NCBI GenBank assembly: GCA_041691015.1
Contig: JBEPVN010000001.1
Location: 37,229-101,228, forward strand
Length of the DNA stretch: 64,000 nt
Source: JBBSJT01 sp041691015
GTDB lineage: Bacteria; Chlamydiota; Chlamydiia; Chlamydiales; Parachlamydiaceae
Reading direction: 5' to 3'
Shown here piece by piece: positions 51,171 to 60,116 of the stretch. The notes beneath the pieces were generated by a model. It made no database searches, was not told the DNA's origin, and worked only from the letters and a program-made list of their open reading frames with translations. A program made the translations under genes and the position numbers. Positions within the stretch are counted from its first letter, which is position 1. Each line of letters starts with the position of its first letter.

Positions 51171-52277
51171 ATGGATTTTGAGTCTTACGTTTTAGATATC
51201 ATCAATGGGAAAAAGAAAGGAATTATTCCGTCTATCGTCAAATTTTTTCTATTCATTGTAAGTTTTTTCTTTGAAGCAATTGTCAAATTGCGAAACAAAG
51301 CCTACGATACAGGCTTGTTTAGTAAATATAGACCCCCAGTTCCCTTAGTGATCAGTATAGGAAATATTGTAGCCGGAGGCACCGGAAAAACACCTGCTGT
51401 GCTTTTTGTTGCAGAGGCCTTTTATGATGAATTCAAAATTGCTGTTTTGTCCAGGGGTTATCGCTCACATGCCGAAAAACAACCTACCCCCTTATTCCTA
51501 TGCCAAGGCTTTGGGCCTATGCATCCTGCGAGCTTTTCTGGGGATGAGCCCTATTTGATTGCAGAAAACCTGCCAAAAGCAATTGTGATTGTAGGCAGAA
51601 ACCGGCACGATGCCTCCAATATGGCTGCAAAATCCGGCGCAGAACTGATTATTTTAGATGATGGCATGCAGCAAAGGCAGCTTGCAAGGGATTTTGAAAT
51701 TGTTTTAATGGACGCAGAAGATCCTTTTGGACAAGGCAGTTTTCTTCCCCGGGGCTTGCTTCGGGAAAGTCCGCAAGCACTATCAAGAGCCGATCTCATT
51801 ATTTTGAATCATGTTGAGAGCGAAAAACAGTTTTTGAGACTTAAAACAGAAGTTAAAGAGTACTCAGAGAGCCTTGTGATCGGTTCTGAATTAAAAGTTC
51901 AGGATATTTTTGACTTAAAAGGCAATGAGATTGTTTCCATAAAAGATAAAAAGGTTGCCTTATTTTGCGCCATTGCAAAACCTTTGAAATTCAAACAGAC
52001 TGTTTTAAATGAAGGCGGTCAAATTTCTGCAGAATATTTTATTCCAGACCATATGCCCTTTGATGAAGACAAATTAGAAAAATTTGCAAACAACTGCAGG
52101 GTTCAAGGAATTGAAATGCTTATTTGCACAGAAAAAGATAAGGTTAAATTTCCAAAAAACTTAAATCTTTCACTTCCTGTTGTTTGGATCAAAGTCAGGT
52201 TGCAGATTATATATGGACAGGATGATTGGAATGTCTTTATTCAAAATTTAAAAAAAGATATAATTCGACGAATATAA
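51171..52277 (+). CDS. lpxK: Tetraacyldisaccharide 4'-kinase
   Basis: 368 residues. One N-terminal membrane span (about 21-40) anchors it; the P-loop is SIGNIVAGGTGKTPAV, followed by LSRGYRSH, GDEPYLIA, VGRNRH and IILDDGMQQRQL, the family's conserved blocks. It phosphorylates the lipid A precursor at the 4' position at the inner membrane. It starts right after gmhA. Confidence 0.95.
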   Translation: MDFESYVLDIINGKKKGIIPSIVKFFLFIVSFFFEAIVKLRNKAYDTGLFSKYRPPVPLVISIGNIVAGGTGKTPAVLFVAEAFYDEFKIAVLSRGYRSHAEKQPTPLFLCQGFGPMHPASFSGDEPYLIAENLPKAIVIVGRNRHDASNMAAKSGAELIILDDGMQQRQLARDFEIVLMDAEDPFGQGSFLPRGLLRESPQALSRADLIILNHVESEKQFLRLKTEVKEYSESLVIGSELKVQDIFDLKGNEIVSIKDKKVALFCAIAKPLKFKQTVLNEGGQISAEYFIPDHMPFDEDKLEKFANNCRVQGIEMLICTEKDKVKFPKNLNLSLPVVWIKVRLQIIYGQDDWNVFIQNLKKDIIRRI

Positions 52278-52375
52278 CTAAAATCTCAAGTTAAAAAAAA
52301 GATTTTCATTTTAATATTGAGATCTCTATATCTTGAAATACTCATATTACTAATATCGATATAAGGAATTATTTA

Positions 52376-53602
52376 ATGAAACTTTGGATGAAAATATTAA
52401 TTGCATTGATTTTAGGAGTAATTACGGGAGTCGCTTTGGGCCCTGATGCGATCGTGTTAAAGCCTGTGGGAACGATTTTTTTAAGTCTGATCAATATGAT
52501 TATTGTATTGCTTGTTTTGTCGTCCATGACTGTCGGTATCACAAGCATTCATGATCCCAAAAAATTAAGCAAGATCGGGACTAAGACCATTTTGTATTAT
52601 GGGACAACAACAGTTGTTGCCATTCTTCTTGGATTGTTGTTTTCCAAATTTTTTAGTTTGGGCTCAGGTCTTGATTTTAAATTCACGGGTGAAATAAAAA
52701 CAGGCGATACTCCAACGCTTGGTGAGATATTTATGTCGGTGATTCCAAGTAACCCGATAGCCTCACTAGCACAAGGAAATATCTTGCAGATTATCGTGTT
52801 TGCTCTTTTCCTCGGTTTTGCCATCAATTTTTCCGGTGAAAAAGGAAAACCTCTATTAAATGTACTGGAATCGCTAGCAGATGTCATGTATCGGTTGACA
52901 TCGATTATTATGGAATTTTCGCCGATCGGGGTTTTTGCTATCATGGCCTATGTTGCAGGAACTTTTGGAACGCACGTTTTATTGCCTTTATTTAAATTTT
53001 TGTTTATTTATTATTTTGCGTGCTTGGTTCATCTGATATTTGTCTATTGCGGGATGCTCTCCTTGATTGCAAGGCTAAATCCTCTACCATTTTTTAAAGG
53101 GATGAGCGATGCGATCATGTTAGCCTTTTCGACATCAAGCAGTACCGCGACATTGCCAGTTTCGATGCATTGCGTCCAAAAAAACCTAGGCGTCTCAAAA
53201 AACATCACAAATTTTATGCTCCCTCTTGGATCTACCGTGAATATGAATGGGGCTGCTATTTTTCAAGGCATGGCGGCAGTTTTTGTTGCCAATGCTTATG
53301 ATATTAATTTGGATATTCAAAGTCTTTTGACAATCGTCATTACAGGAACCTTATCTGCAATTGGTGCAGCAGGTATTCCGGGAAGCGGTTTTATCATGTT
53401 ATCAGTTGTATTTGCCTCTGCCAATTTGCCAATAGAGGGCTTAGCGTTAATTGCCGGCATAGATCGTATTCGTGAAATGGGATCGACGGTATTGAATGTA
53501 CTTGGAGATGCTGTTTGCGCGGTTTGCATCGCTAAGCAAGAGGGCGAGTTTGATGAACGACAATATTATCATGAGGACCTTGTGGAAATCGAAACCGATT
53601 AA
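52376..53602 (+). CDS. gltT: Dicarboxylate/amino acid:cation symporter (GltT type)
   Basis: 408 residues with about eight membrane spans and two re-entrant loops of the DAACS family. The serine-rich loop FSTSSSTATLPVSMHC and the substrate/Na motif STVNMNGAAIFQG are intact, as is the later GIPGSGFIML. It imports glutamate, aspartate or C4-dicarboxylates with Na+ or H+. Uptake of host glutamate would suit an intracellular bacterium. Single-gene transcript by context. Confidence 0.93.
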   Translation: MKLWMKILIALILGVITGVALGPDAIVLKPVGTIFLSLINMIIVLLVLSSMTVGITSIHDPKKLSKIGTKTILYYGTTTVVAILLGLLFSKFFSLGSGLDFKFTGEIKTGDTPTLGEIFMSVIPSNPIASLAQGNILQIIVFALFLGFAINFSGEKGKPLLNVLESLADVMYRLTSIIMEFSPIGVFAIMAYVAGTFGTHVLLPLFKFLFIYYFACLVHLIFVYCGMLSLIARLNPLPFFKGMSDAIMLAFSTSSSTATLPVSMHCVQKNLGVSKNITNFMLPLGSTVNMNGAAIFQGMAAVFVANAYDINLDIQSLLTIVITGTLSAIGAAGIPGSGFIMLSVVFASANLPIEGLALIAGIDRIREMGSTVLNVLGDAVCAVCIAKQEGEFDERQYYHEDLVEIETD

Positions 53603-53709
53603 CAGAGAGTTTTAAAAACGGTGGAGTTTTTTTCAACTTAAAAGCAAGCCAGTTCCTGTTGTTCCCTCTAGCCTAGAAATAACATTCAAAAAAGAGTTTT
53701 AAATATATT

Positions 53710-53728
53710 GGGGTCAAGCTAGGACCCC
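53710..53728. repeat. MITE-like palindrome, shortened copy 3
   Basis: GGGGTCAAGCTAGGACCCC matches the two outer ends of the element at 44374-44476 joined together with the whole centre missing. It sits between the converging gltT-type and methyltransferase-like genes. Confidence 0.7.
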
Positions 53729-53741
53729 TTAACTCTTTGAA

Positions 53742-55043
53742 CTATAGTTTGGTAGCTTCGATAATCAAAAGCTCAGCGCCAAATACTTTATGACCATTTT
53801 CTATAAGGCCTATACGAAACATTTTATCCTTAAAATAGGCAGGGAATTCAAGACCTTTTGCTTTTAATTGAATTTGTAAATTTGCATCTGTCAATGCCCA
53901 TTGCCTTAGAGTAGCTGAACCAGCAGTTGCCTTATAAATAAGATTTTCTGTAATAGGATGAGTCACCGTCGGTGGAAGTTTTCCCACGGTAAAAGATGCA
54001 TGGTAGTAAATATTTACTTTGTATCCGGTGTTTTCAAAATTATTTTTTATTTGTTCAATAAAATAATCTTCAAAATTCATGGGAATGGCATTATATTTTA
54101 ATCTTACTGACTCTATGCTCTGTTGAAGTTCCGATACTTTACCGTCCATTGATTCTAAAAGAATAGTGCGTAATAAACTTTCAAACTCACTTCTACTAGG
54201 CTTAAATTCTCCCGGTAAAACTACAAAAGAGAGCCTTCCGAAATTGTTACTTTCTGGATCATCTTTTAGAGGAACATAAGGGAATACGCCATGTTCTGGA
54301 TATTTAGCTTCCAACTGGTTTATTACCACATTTAAAAAGGGATTTGTATCGTGGATGGATAAAATGCGATCGCCGGGATTTTGAAGCTTGGATAACTCCA
54401 ATAAACAATTTTCTCTAAGAGGAATATCCATTGTATCAAAAACATTTAAAGCAAAAATAAGTGGAATTTTTTTCCCTGTAACCGAAAGACTTTTGCAAAG
54501 ACCGTTAATGTCTATTTGATAAATAGGGCCAAGTATGGATTTTCTTAATAACTGACACTGTTTATCGCTCATTTGCGTCCGAATAATGTTTTGTGCTAAC
54601 TCTTCAGGAATACTATAGCCTTTTCCACTTCCAATTTCCAAGATTGGATATCCTTTTGTTAAGCTTTTAAAGATAATTTCAGATAATCCTTTATTAAGAG
54701 CACTCAAAACAGTAAATCTGGTTTCGTTAATTAAAGCCCAAGGGTCTTCAATATTTTCTTGCGATCTCTCCTTAAAAAGCATAGGCTTTAGCAGTTTTGA
54801 TATTTCATTCATGCTAAAATAATTAAAAAAAGAGGGAACTCTATAGGGAGAGACTGTAAAACAAGGAGGGATATTATCAGATAAAATAGGAAAAAAACCA
54901 GCGGATTTAACAATGTCATGGATTTTTTTTCTATCATGAAAATCTTTTACAGTAACGTGATCTATTTTAACTTCGATCGTAATGTTGTTTTGACTAAAAG
55001 CATCTTTTAAATTTTTATGTATCCTGTTAGATAAGTAACTCAT
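53742..55043 (-). CDS. Methyltransferase-like hypothetical protein
   Basis: 433 residues. A central segment has features of a class I SAM methyltransferase: YPILEIGSGKGYSIPEE (motif I) near residue 135, then LIFALNVFDTMDIPLRE near 200 and GDRILSIHDTNPFL near 225. N- and C-terminal parts are unrecognised. No signal or membrane segment. The first motif lacks some glycine spacing of the best-known enzymes, so the call is moderate. It faces the gltT-type gene across the short palindrome and has no obvious operon partner. Substrate unknown. Confidence 0.65.
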   Translation of the reverse strand: MSYLSNRIHKNLKDAFSQNNITIEVKIDHVTVKDFHDRKKIHDIVKSAGFFPILSDNIPPCFTVSPYRVPSFFNYFSMNEISKLLKPMLFKERSQENIEDPWALINETRFTVLSALNKGLSEIIFKSLTKGYPILEIGSGKGYSIPEELAQNIIRTQMSDKQCQLLRKSILGPIYQIDINGLCKSLSVTGKKIPLIFALNVFDTMDIPLRENCLLELSKLQNPGDRILSIHDTNPFLNVVINQLEAKYPEHGVFPYVPLKDDPESNNFGRLSFVVLPGEFKPSRSEFESLLRTILLESMDGKVSELQQSIESVRLKYNAIPMNFEDYFIEQIKNNFENTGYKVNIYYHASFTVGKLPPTVTHPITENLIYKATAGSATLRQWALTDANLQIQLKAKGLEFPAYFKDKMFRIGLIENGHKVFGAELLIIEATKL

Positions 55044-55128
55044 TTTTTAATTCCTTTATTTAAAAAAATATAATAAAAGATATATTATTTGAATAATAAA
55101 GAAATGTCAAGTCGTTTTAAGCTAACAT

Positions 55129-56571
55129 TTACTGCTCATCTTGCGAAAGTGTGTACCCTGGTTTGCCATCAAATCTTTGAAGAAGCTCTGTTTGATTAAA
55201 TATAAGTCCTGCATAATCAAATTTTTGCAGCAATGTTACAATTTCTTTTTGGGTTCCTTGTTTTTTAAACATGAAACGGCAGCGGAAGTTGTCTCCAAGG
55301 GAAGTCTCGCTCATGGTATTTGGCCAGACTCTGACACCACGATTTCCAATCATGGTCAAATGAAGTTTGTCCTCATCAAATGTTTTTAGAACTTGATAAA
55401 GGGCATCGACTGATTTGTGATGTTCTACAAAAACATCAATTCCGGCAATTTCTGCTTTCAGATGTTTTTCTTTTTTCATTTCGTGATGCTGCAGTTTTGC
55501 AGCTTGTTTATAATGGACTTCTTTTAATGTTGTCGGTTTTTGTCCAAGACGAGCGATTACTGCTTGTGTAAATTCCTTAGTGCCTACTTTTTCTTTGCTG
55601 ATTCCTGTCTTAAAAATATCATACGTATGAATGCCATCTTCTAACGTTTTGAGCCAGGCATTATGGATGCTTGTCGCAATATCTGTTAGGCCCAAATGCA
55701 CAAGCATCATGACGGATGCTAAAATTAAGCCGGAAGGATTTGCGACATTTTGCCCGGCTCTTCTTGGAGCAGAGCCATGAATTGCCTCGAACATGGCGCC
55801 ATGCTGACCGATATTTGCGCTTCCGGCAAGACCGACAGACCCTGCAATTTGAGCTGCAACATCGGATAAAATATCCCCATAAAGATTTGGGAGAACGACC
55901 ACATCAAAATCTTCTGGAGAATCTGCAAGTTTTGCAGCGCCAATATCTACAATCCAATGTTCGGGAATAATTTCTGGATAGAGTGGTGCTATTTCATCAA
56001 AAATTTTATGGAAAAGTCCATCTGAGAGTTTTAAAATATTATCTTTAGTAAAACAGGTGACTTTTTTGCGTCCGTTTGCTTTTGCGTATTGAAATGCGTA
56101 GTGAATGATTTTTTCTGAACCCTCCCGCGTGATGACTTTTAATGCGTGATAAGTATTTTCTGTTTGTCTGTATTCAATCCCTGTGTAGAGATCTTCTTCA
56201 TTTTCACGCACAATGACAACATCCATTACAGGATGTTTTGTTTCAACAAATGGATAGTACGAAACACAAGGACGCACATTTGCGTAAAGACCCATGCTGG
56301 TTCTGATTGTCACATTCAAGCTTTTAAATCCACCGCCTTGGGGCGTTGTCATTGGGGCTTTTAAAAAAGCTTTGGTTTTACGGATGGTTTCCCAAGTTTC
56401 AGGCTCAATACCGGATGGATTTCCTTTTAAATAAACTTTTTCACCAACTTCTACCGTGTGGATTTCAAGTGGGGCTTTCGCTTTTTCAAGAATTTCCAAT
56501 GCGGCAGCCATGATTTCTGGTCCAATGCCATCGCCAAAAGCCACTGTAATAGGAATATTTGAAACAGCCAT
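55129..56571 (-). CDS. icd: Isocitrate dehydrogenase (NADP-type, Thermus-like long form)
   Basis: 480 residues. Residues 1-335 are the isocitrate/isopropylmalate fold with GDGIGPEIM, TTPQGGGFKSLNVTIR, YANVRPC, VIVRENEEDLYTGIEY, and EAIHGSAPRRAGQNVANPSG. The extra C-terminal domain of about 120 residues (from AEIAGIDVFVEHH) is typical of the long Thermus-type enzymes. It oxidises isocitrate to 2-oxoglutarate in the TCA cycle; many Chlamydia species lack this step, so its presence fits an environmental chlamydia. AAAGGAC precedes the start. Divergent from kdsD. Confidence 0.93.
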   Translation of the reverse strand: MAVSNIPITVAFGDGIGPEIMAAALEILEKAKAPLEIHTVEVGEKVYLKGNPSGIEPETWETIRKTKAFLKAPMTTPQGGGFKSLNVTIRTSMGLYANVRPCVSYYPFVETKHPVMDVVIVRENEEDLYTGIEYRQTENTYHALKVITREGSEKIIHYAFQYAKANGRKKVTCFTKDNILKLSDGLFHKIFDEIAPLYPEIIPEHWIVDIGAAKLADSPEDFDVVVLPNLYGDILSDVAAQIAGSVGLAGSANIGQHGAMFEAIHGSAPRRAGQNVANPSGLILASVMMLVHLGLTDIATSIHNAWLKTLEDGIHTYDIFKTGISKEKVGTKEFTQAVIARLGQKPTTLKEVHYKQAAKLQHHEMKKEKHLKAEIAGIDVFVEHHKSVDALYQVLKTFDEDKLHLTMIGNRGVRVWPNTMSETSLGDNFRCRFMFKKQGTQKEIVTLLQKFDYAGLIFNQTELLQRFDGKPGYTLSQDEQ

Positions 56572-56660
56572 TTAAAGTCCTTTTTTAGTTAAAACTCTAC
56601 TTGATACTAATCTTTCTTTAATTTAAAATCCATGGTACTAAATCAGAGGGCTTCTTTAGC

Positions 56661-57692
56661 ATGTTGGATGAATTACTTAAATCTAAAATCGATACGAGAT
56701 TAAATCAAGGCATATCTTGCTTATCTCCTCATTTCATTCAGGAGCTATTTCAAAAAGAAAGGGATGCTTTAAACAACTTTTTTGATCAATTTGATTTGAA
56801 TCAAATGGAACCCCTTCTTGAAATATTGCGTAAAAACCAAGGAATTATTTTTGTTACAGGCGTTGGAAAAAGTGGGCTGATCGCAAAAAAAATAGCCCAG
56901 ACATTGACTTCGACTGGAACAAAAGCACTTTTTATCTCACCCTTGGACGCTCTGCATGGCGACATCGGCATTGTTACAAATCAGGATTTGTTTTTTCTTT
57001 TAAGCAAAAGCGGCGAAAGCGATGAGATCTTAAACCTGCTTCCTGTTTTAAGAAATAAACAAATAAAAACAATAGCTATTGTTTCAAACTCTTCAAGCCG
57101 TCTCTCAAAAGGTTCTGATGTCACCATTAATCTTCCCTGTAAACATGAGCTTTGCCCGTTTGACATGGCCCCTACTGTCTCTACAACCCTTCAAATGATT
57201 TTTGGCGACATTCTGGCAATTGCTCTGATGCGGCTCAAAGATTTTAGCAAAGAGCAATTTGTACAAAATCATCCCGCAGGAAGGATTGGCAAAAGGATCA
57301 ATCTTAAAGTCAGGGACTTGATGATTAAAGAAGAATTACTCCCTGTCTCAAAACCGCAAGATAAGCTTGTGGATGTGCTGGTGGAGCTTTCTAATAAACG
57401 CTCCGGCTGCGTTCTTGTTTTAAGTGATGCGTGTGATCTTGAAGGCATATTTACGGACGGTGACTTAAGACGCTCCCTACAAAATCATGGAGCTTCCGTA
57501 CTTGAAAAAGAGATGCGCGAGCTAATGACTGCAAACCCAAAATCGATTGAAGATGCGGATCTTGCCATCAATGCCTTAAAAAAAATGGAAAGCGATCAGA
57601 AAAAAGCGATCACTGTTCTTCCTGTCTTGGATGAAAATAAAAAAGTGGTTGGCTTAATCAGACTGCACGATATCTTGCAGTCGGGGCTGTGA
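56661..57692 (+). CDS. kdsD: Arabinose-5-phosphate isomerase (KdsD/KpsF family)
   Basis: 343 residues. An SIS domain (about 40-185; FVTGVGKSGLIAKKIAQTL, LHGDIGIV, LLSKSGESDEI) is followed by two CBS domains (about 215-340). It converts ribulose-5-phosphate to arabinose-5-phosphate for Kdo synthesis. The first F-box-like gene starts four bases after its stop, an odd pairing. Confidence 0.93.
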   Translation: MLDELLKSKIDTRLNQGISCLSPHFIQELFQKERDALNNFFDQFDLNQMEPLLEILRKNQGIIFVTGVGKSGLIAKKIAQTLTSTGTKALFISPLDALHGDIGIVTNQDLFFLLSKSGESDEILNLLPVLRNKQIKTIAIVSNSSSRLSKGSDVTINLPCKHELCPFDMAPTVSTTLQMIFGDILAIALMRLKDFSKEQFVQNHPAGRIGKRINLKVRDLMIKEELLPVSKPQDKLVDVLVELSNKRSGCVLVLSDACDLEGIFTDGDLRRSLQNHGASVLEKEMRELMTANPKSIEDADLAINALKKMESDQKKAITVLPVLDENKKVVGLIRLHDILQSGL

Positions 57693-57696
57693 TTTC

Positions 57697-58515
57697 GTGG
57701 AACCCCCATTAAAAAAACAAAAAATCGATCCCTACTATGGAGATCGCCTTTTAGATGACGACTATAACTTAAGTTTAAGCACTTTTATTCCAAATAAATT
57801 ATGTTCGGACTTAGCTAAAGTCATTTTACAGACTTTTGAACTTGATGATTTTGTAAGGTTGACCTTGGTTTGCAAAAACTGGAATAGCATAGCAAATCAT
57901 CATTTAGCGCCCCTTAGGGCAGAAATTTTTAAAAGTGTTATTAACCCTGAAGATTGGAATCATGCGTCGCCTACCTATTTCGGTATCCCGATAGACGAAA
58001 GGAAGCAAGCTTTCAGATCTCTTCCCTTAAAACTGGACATGAATTCTTATTGCGTAGCTTGGGGGTCAACAAGAAGTATGACGATTAATTCTTTCCATGA
58101 ATTTTTGAATGAATATTACAAAAAAAATCCGTTTTCTGGATTTATATCAATTGACGAGAACATTTCTAAAATATATGGGGATTGTAGCCTTGCAAAATCC
58201 CAATGGATCGCGATTAAAAGATCTAAACACTTTAAATACAGAACTTTTGGAGAAGAACAAGAACTTGAGGACTTTAATCGCATAACATCAAAAGTTCACA
58301 CGGTCCCAAAATTACTAGACGCTGTTATTTGTATTATTGGAGAACTAATCAAATTTGAGAAACCTTTGATAAATGGCTTTACACATTGTCAGGAAAGCGC
58401 TGACAATTTAAAAATTTTGGTTGGTGGGGATCGGAGTGTCGCAATCCAAATTGCGATAGATTCTAATCTAATTCCTGCCTATCATAAAGGAATTGCGGTA
58501 CAGCTTAAACTTTAA
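57697..58515 (+). CDS. F-box-like protein with N-terminal KKQK motif (copy 1)
   Basis: 272 residues, GTG start. It begins MEPPLKKQKIDPYY, a short basic cluster resembling a monopartite nuclear localisation signal. Residues about 33-70 look like an F-box: SDLAKVILQTFELDDFVRLTL followed by VCKNWNSIANHHL. The remaining part is unrecognised. It shares its start, F-box-like region and C-terminal pattern (FTHCQESAD) with the next gene, so they are tandem duplicates. F-box proteins recruit targets to SCF ubiquitin ligases in eukaryotes, which suggests a host effector. The GTG start is supported because it aligns exactly with the ATG of the second copy. Confidence 0.75.
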   Translation: MEPPLKKQKIDPYYGDRLLDDDYNLSLSTFIPNKLCSDLAKVILQTFELDDFVRLTLVCKNWNSIANHHLAPLRAEIFKSVINPEDWNHASPTYFGIPIDERKQAFRSLPLKLDMNSYCVAWGSTRSMTINSFHEFLNEYYKKNPFSGFISIDENISKIYGDCSLAKSQWIAIKRSKHFKYRTFGEEQELEDFNRITSKVHTVPKLLDAVICIIGELIKFEKPLINGFTHCQESADNLKILVGGDRSVAIQIAIDSNLIPAYHKGIAVQLKL

Positions 58516-58529
58516 CTCTTAAGGCTTAT

Positions 58530-59330
58530 ATGGAACCCCCATTAAAAAAACAAAGAATAGATAATCCCTATTTTGAAGACCTTTTAACAGAATATAATTA
58601 TTCCTCTGCTCTTAATAAGATATTTCCACGCTGTCCTTCAGATATGGCAAATATCATTATTGATAATATAGGATTACAAATCAACCCAAGTTGTTCACAA
58701 GTATCTAAAACCTGGAACTTGGTTGTTAATCACAAGCTTTACCCTATCAGACTTGAATTCAGTAGAATAGTTTTTCTAGCAGAAGATTGGGATTTATATT
58801 ACAAGGCTTGTACTACAACTGAAGAAAAGAATTTAGCATTTAGATCTTTACCGCTCGGTATTGACTTTGAAAACTATGCCCTTTGCTGGGGTCAAAAAGG
58901 TACTTCGTTGTTGAAACTAGAAAAAATGCAGAAAGATTATTATTTTAAGCAATCTTTCGATATAAAAGTCATGAATCGTTGGGGACGTCTTGAACTTGAA
59001 GAGTCCGGCTGGATAAGTATAACAAGAAAACTTCTTCCTAAAACCCAAAACAAAACGTATATTGGACAAGTGGACCTCATTGATCAATTGAATAAAAAGA
59101 CTTTGAAAAAGCACGAATATCCAACTTTACTAAAAACGTCGATCATTTTAGCAAGCCATCACCTTAAATTTGATAATTTACTACTTGATAGTTGCTTCAC
59201 GCGTTGTGAAGAAGCTGAGATCTGTTTTAATATGCATAAAGTAGCTGTTTGCATAACAAAAAGAGGTCTCAAAATAGAGCCAGAATGCGACAAATATAAT
59301 ACTGGGGTTGCTGCGATGCTCAAAGTGTGA
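58530..59330 (+). CDS. F-box-like protein with N-terminal KKQR motif (copy 2)
   Basis: 266 residues. It begins MEPPLKKQRIDNPYF, near-identical to the first copy even at the DNA level, then diverges. The F-box-like helices (SDMANIIIDNIGL, then VSKTWNLVVNHKL) are weaker than in copy 1. The C-terminal DSCFTRCEEAEIC corresponds to the first copy's FTHCQESADN. No export signal is seen. It starts 15 bases after copy 1 and is followed by the repeat array. Confidence 0.72.
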   Translation: MEPPLKKQRIDNPYFEDLLTEYNYSSALNKIFPRCPSDMANIIIDNIGLQINPSCSQVSKTWNLVVNHKLYPIRLEFSRIVFLAEDWDLYYKACTTTEEKNLAFRSLPLGIDFENYALCWGQKGTSLLKLEKMQKDYYFKQSFDIKVMNRWGRLELEESGWISITRKLLPKTQNKTYIGQVDLIDQLNKKTLKKHEYPTLLKTSIILASHHLKFDNLLLDSCFTRCEEAEICFNMHKVAVCITKRGLKIEPECDKYNTGVAAMLKV

Positions 59331-59393
59331 CGAAAGATATTCCAATTGGAAATAGAGTATACGGTACTTTTTTTATCTCATTTTGCGAATTCG

Positions 59394-59542
59394 GATATGG
59401 ACATTATGGACAACATGGACTTTGTTTTCTTTTAACTTAAATAGAATACAAAGTCCATAAAGTCCATAAAGTCCATAAAGTCCATCATGTCCATAAAACT
59501 TGAGATTGTCCATAAAGTCCATCATGTCCATAAAACTTGAGA
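59394..59542. repeat. GTCCATAAA tandem-repeat array
   Basis: Multiple GTCCATAAA/GTCCATCAT units occur, and a 35-base block is repeated exactly at 59471-59505 and 59508-59542 (period 37). Upstream copies of the motif in reverse orientation (ATGGACATTATGGACAACATGG, 59396 on) can pair with it. The spacer 59331-59593 holds nothing else that I recognise. Confidence 0.85.
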
Positions 59543-59593
59543 ACATTTATACAAAAAGACCAATATACAAAAAGAAGTCCAAAAAACTTAAAA

Positions 59594-60109
59594 TTACTCT
59601 TCTTGATGGCTCATGAATTGCTCAAAACTGCGTTTGGTAAAATAGGGAAAAAATAAGTCACATCCATACTTTACCTTGCAAGCATCCATAAACTTAAACT
59701 TATCAAAATCTTTATGACACACATGAATCAAAGCAGGATTTTTCAAATCAAGTGCAATGCCGTAGCTTTTGTTCAGATCTATAAATCTACAATCTGATAT
59801 TTCTGAAAAAGGGATGTTGAGAACAGGTTTTTGTTTCCAGGAAAATAGAAAATGGTCGTCTTTCAAAAAAATAATCTCATGAGGGTTTGTTTCCAGTTTT
59901 TTAAGCTTTTGGTAGGGGTATAGTCCAAAAGTGATCAATAAAATCGAAATTAAAACAAGTGGAAGACCAAATATTTTTAAGCATTGCTCAGGGATAAAAA
60001 CTCCTGAAAAAAGCAAAATAAAACAACCAAGACTTGCAAAAATCATTCCTTGTCTCAACGCTTTATTTAAAAGATCCGGTTTAATTGAGGATCGTAATTT
60101 TAAAGACAT
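59594..60109 (-). CDS. Hypothetical two-span membrane protein (PH-like)
   Basis: 171 residues. Two hydrophobic spans (about 22-39 and 46-64) form a hairpin, then a soluble beta-rich part (HEIIFLKDDHFLFSWKQKP...IPFSEISDCRFIDL) that resembles bacterial PH-like domains found after membrane hairpins. It begins seven bases after the stop of the upstream transporter gene and is thus co-transcribed. Function unknown. Confidence 0.7.
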   Translation of the reverse strand: MSLKLRSSIKPDLLNKALRQGMIFASLGCFILLFSGVFIPEQCLKIFGLPLVLISILLITFGLYPYQKLKKLETNPHEIIFLKDDHFLFSWKQKPVLNIPFSEISDCRFIDLNKSYGIALDLKNPALIHVCHKDFDKFKFMDACKVKYGCDLFFPYFTKRSFEQFMSHQEE

Positions 60110-60116
60110 TCTTTTC

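Noticed and set aside
59394..59542. CRISPR array at the GTCCATAAA repeats
   Set aside because: Units are too short, touch each other with no unique spacers, and no cas genes are nearby.
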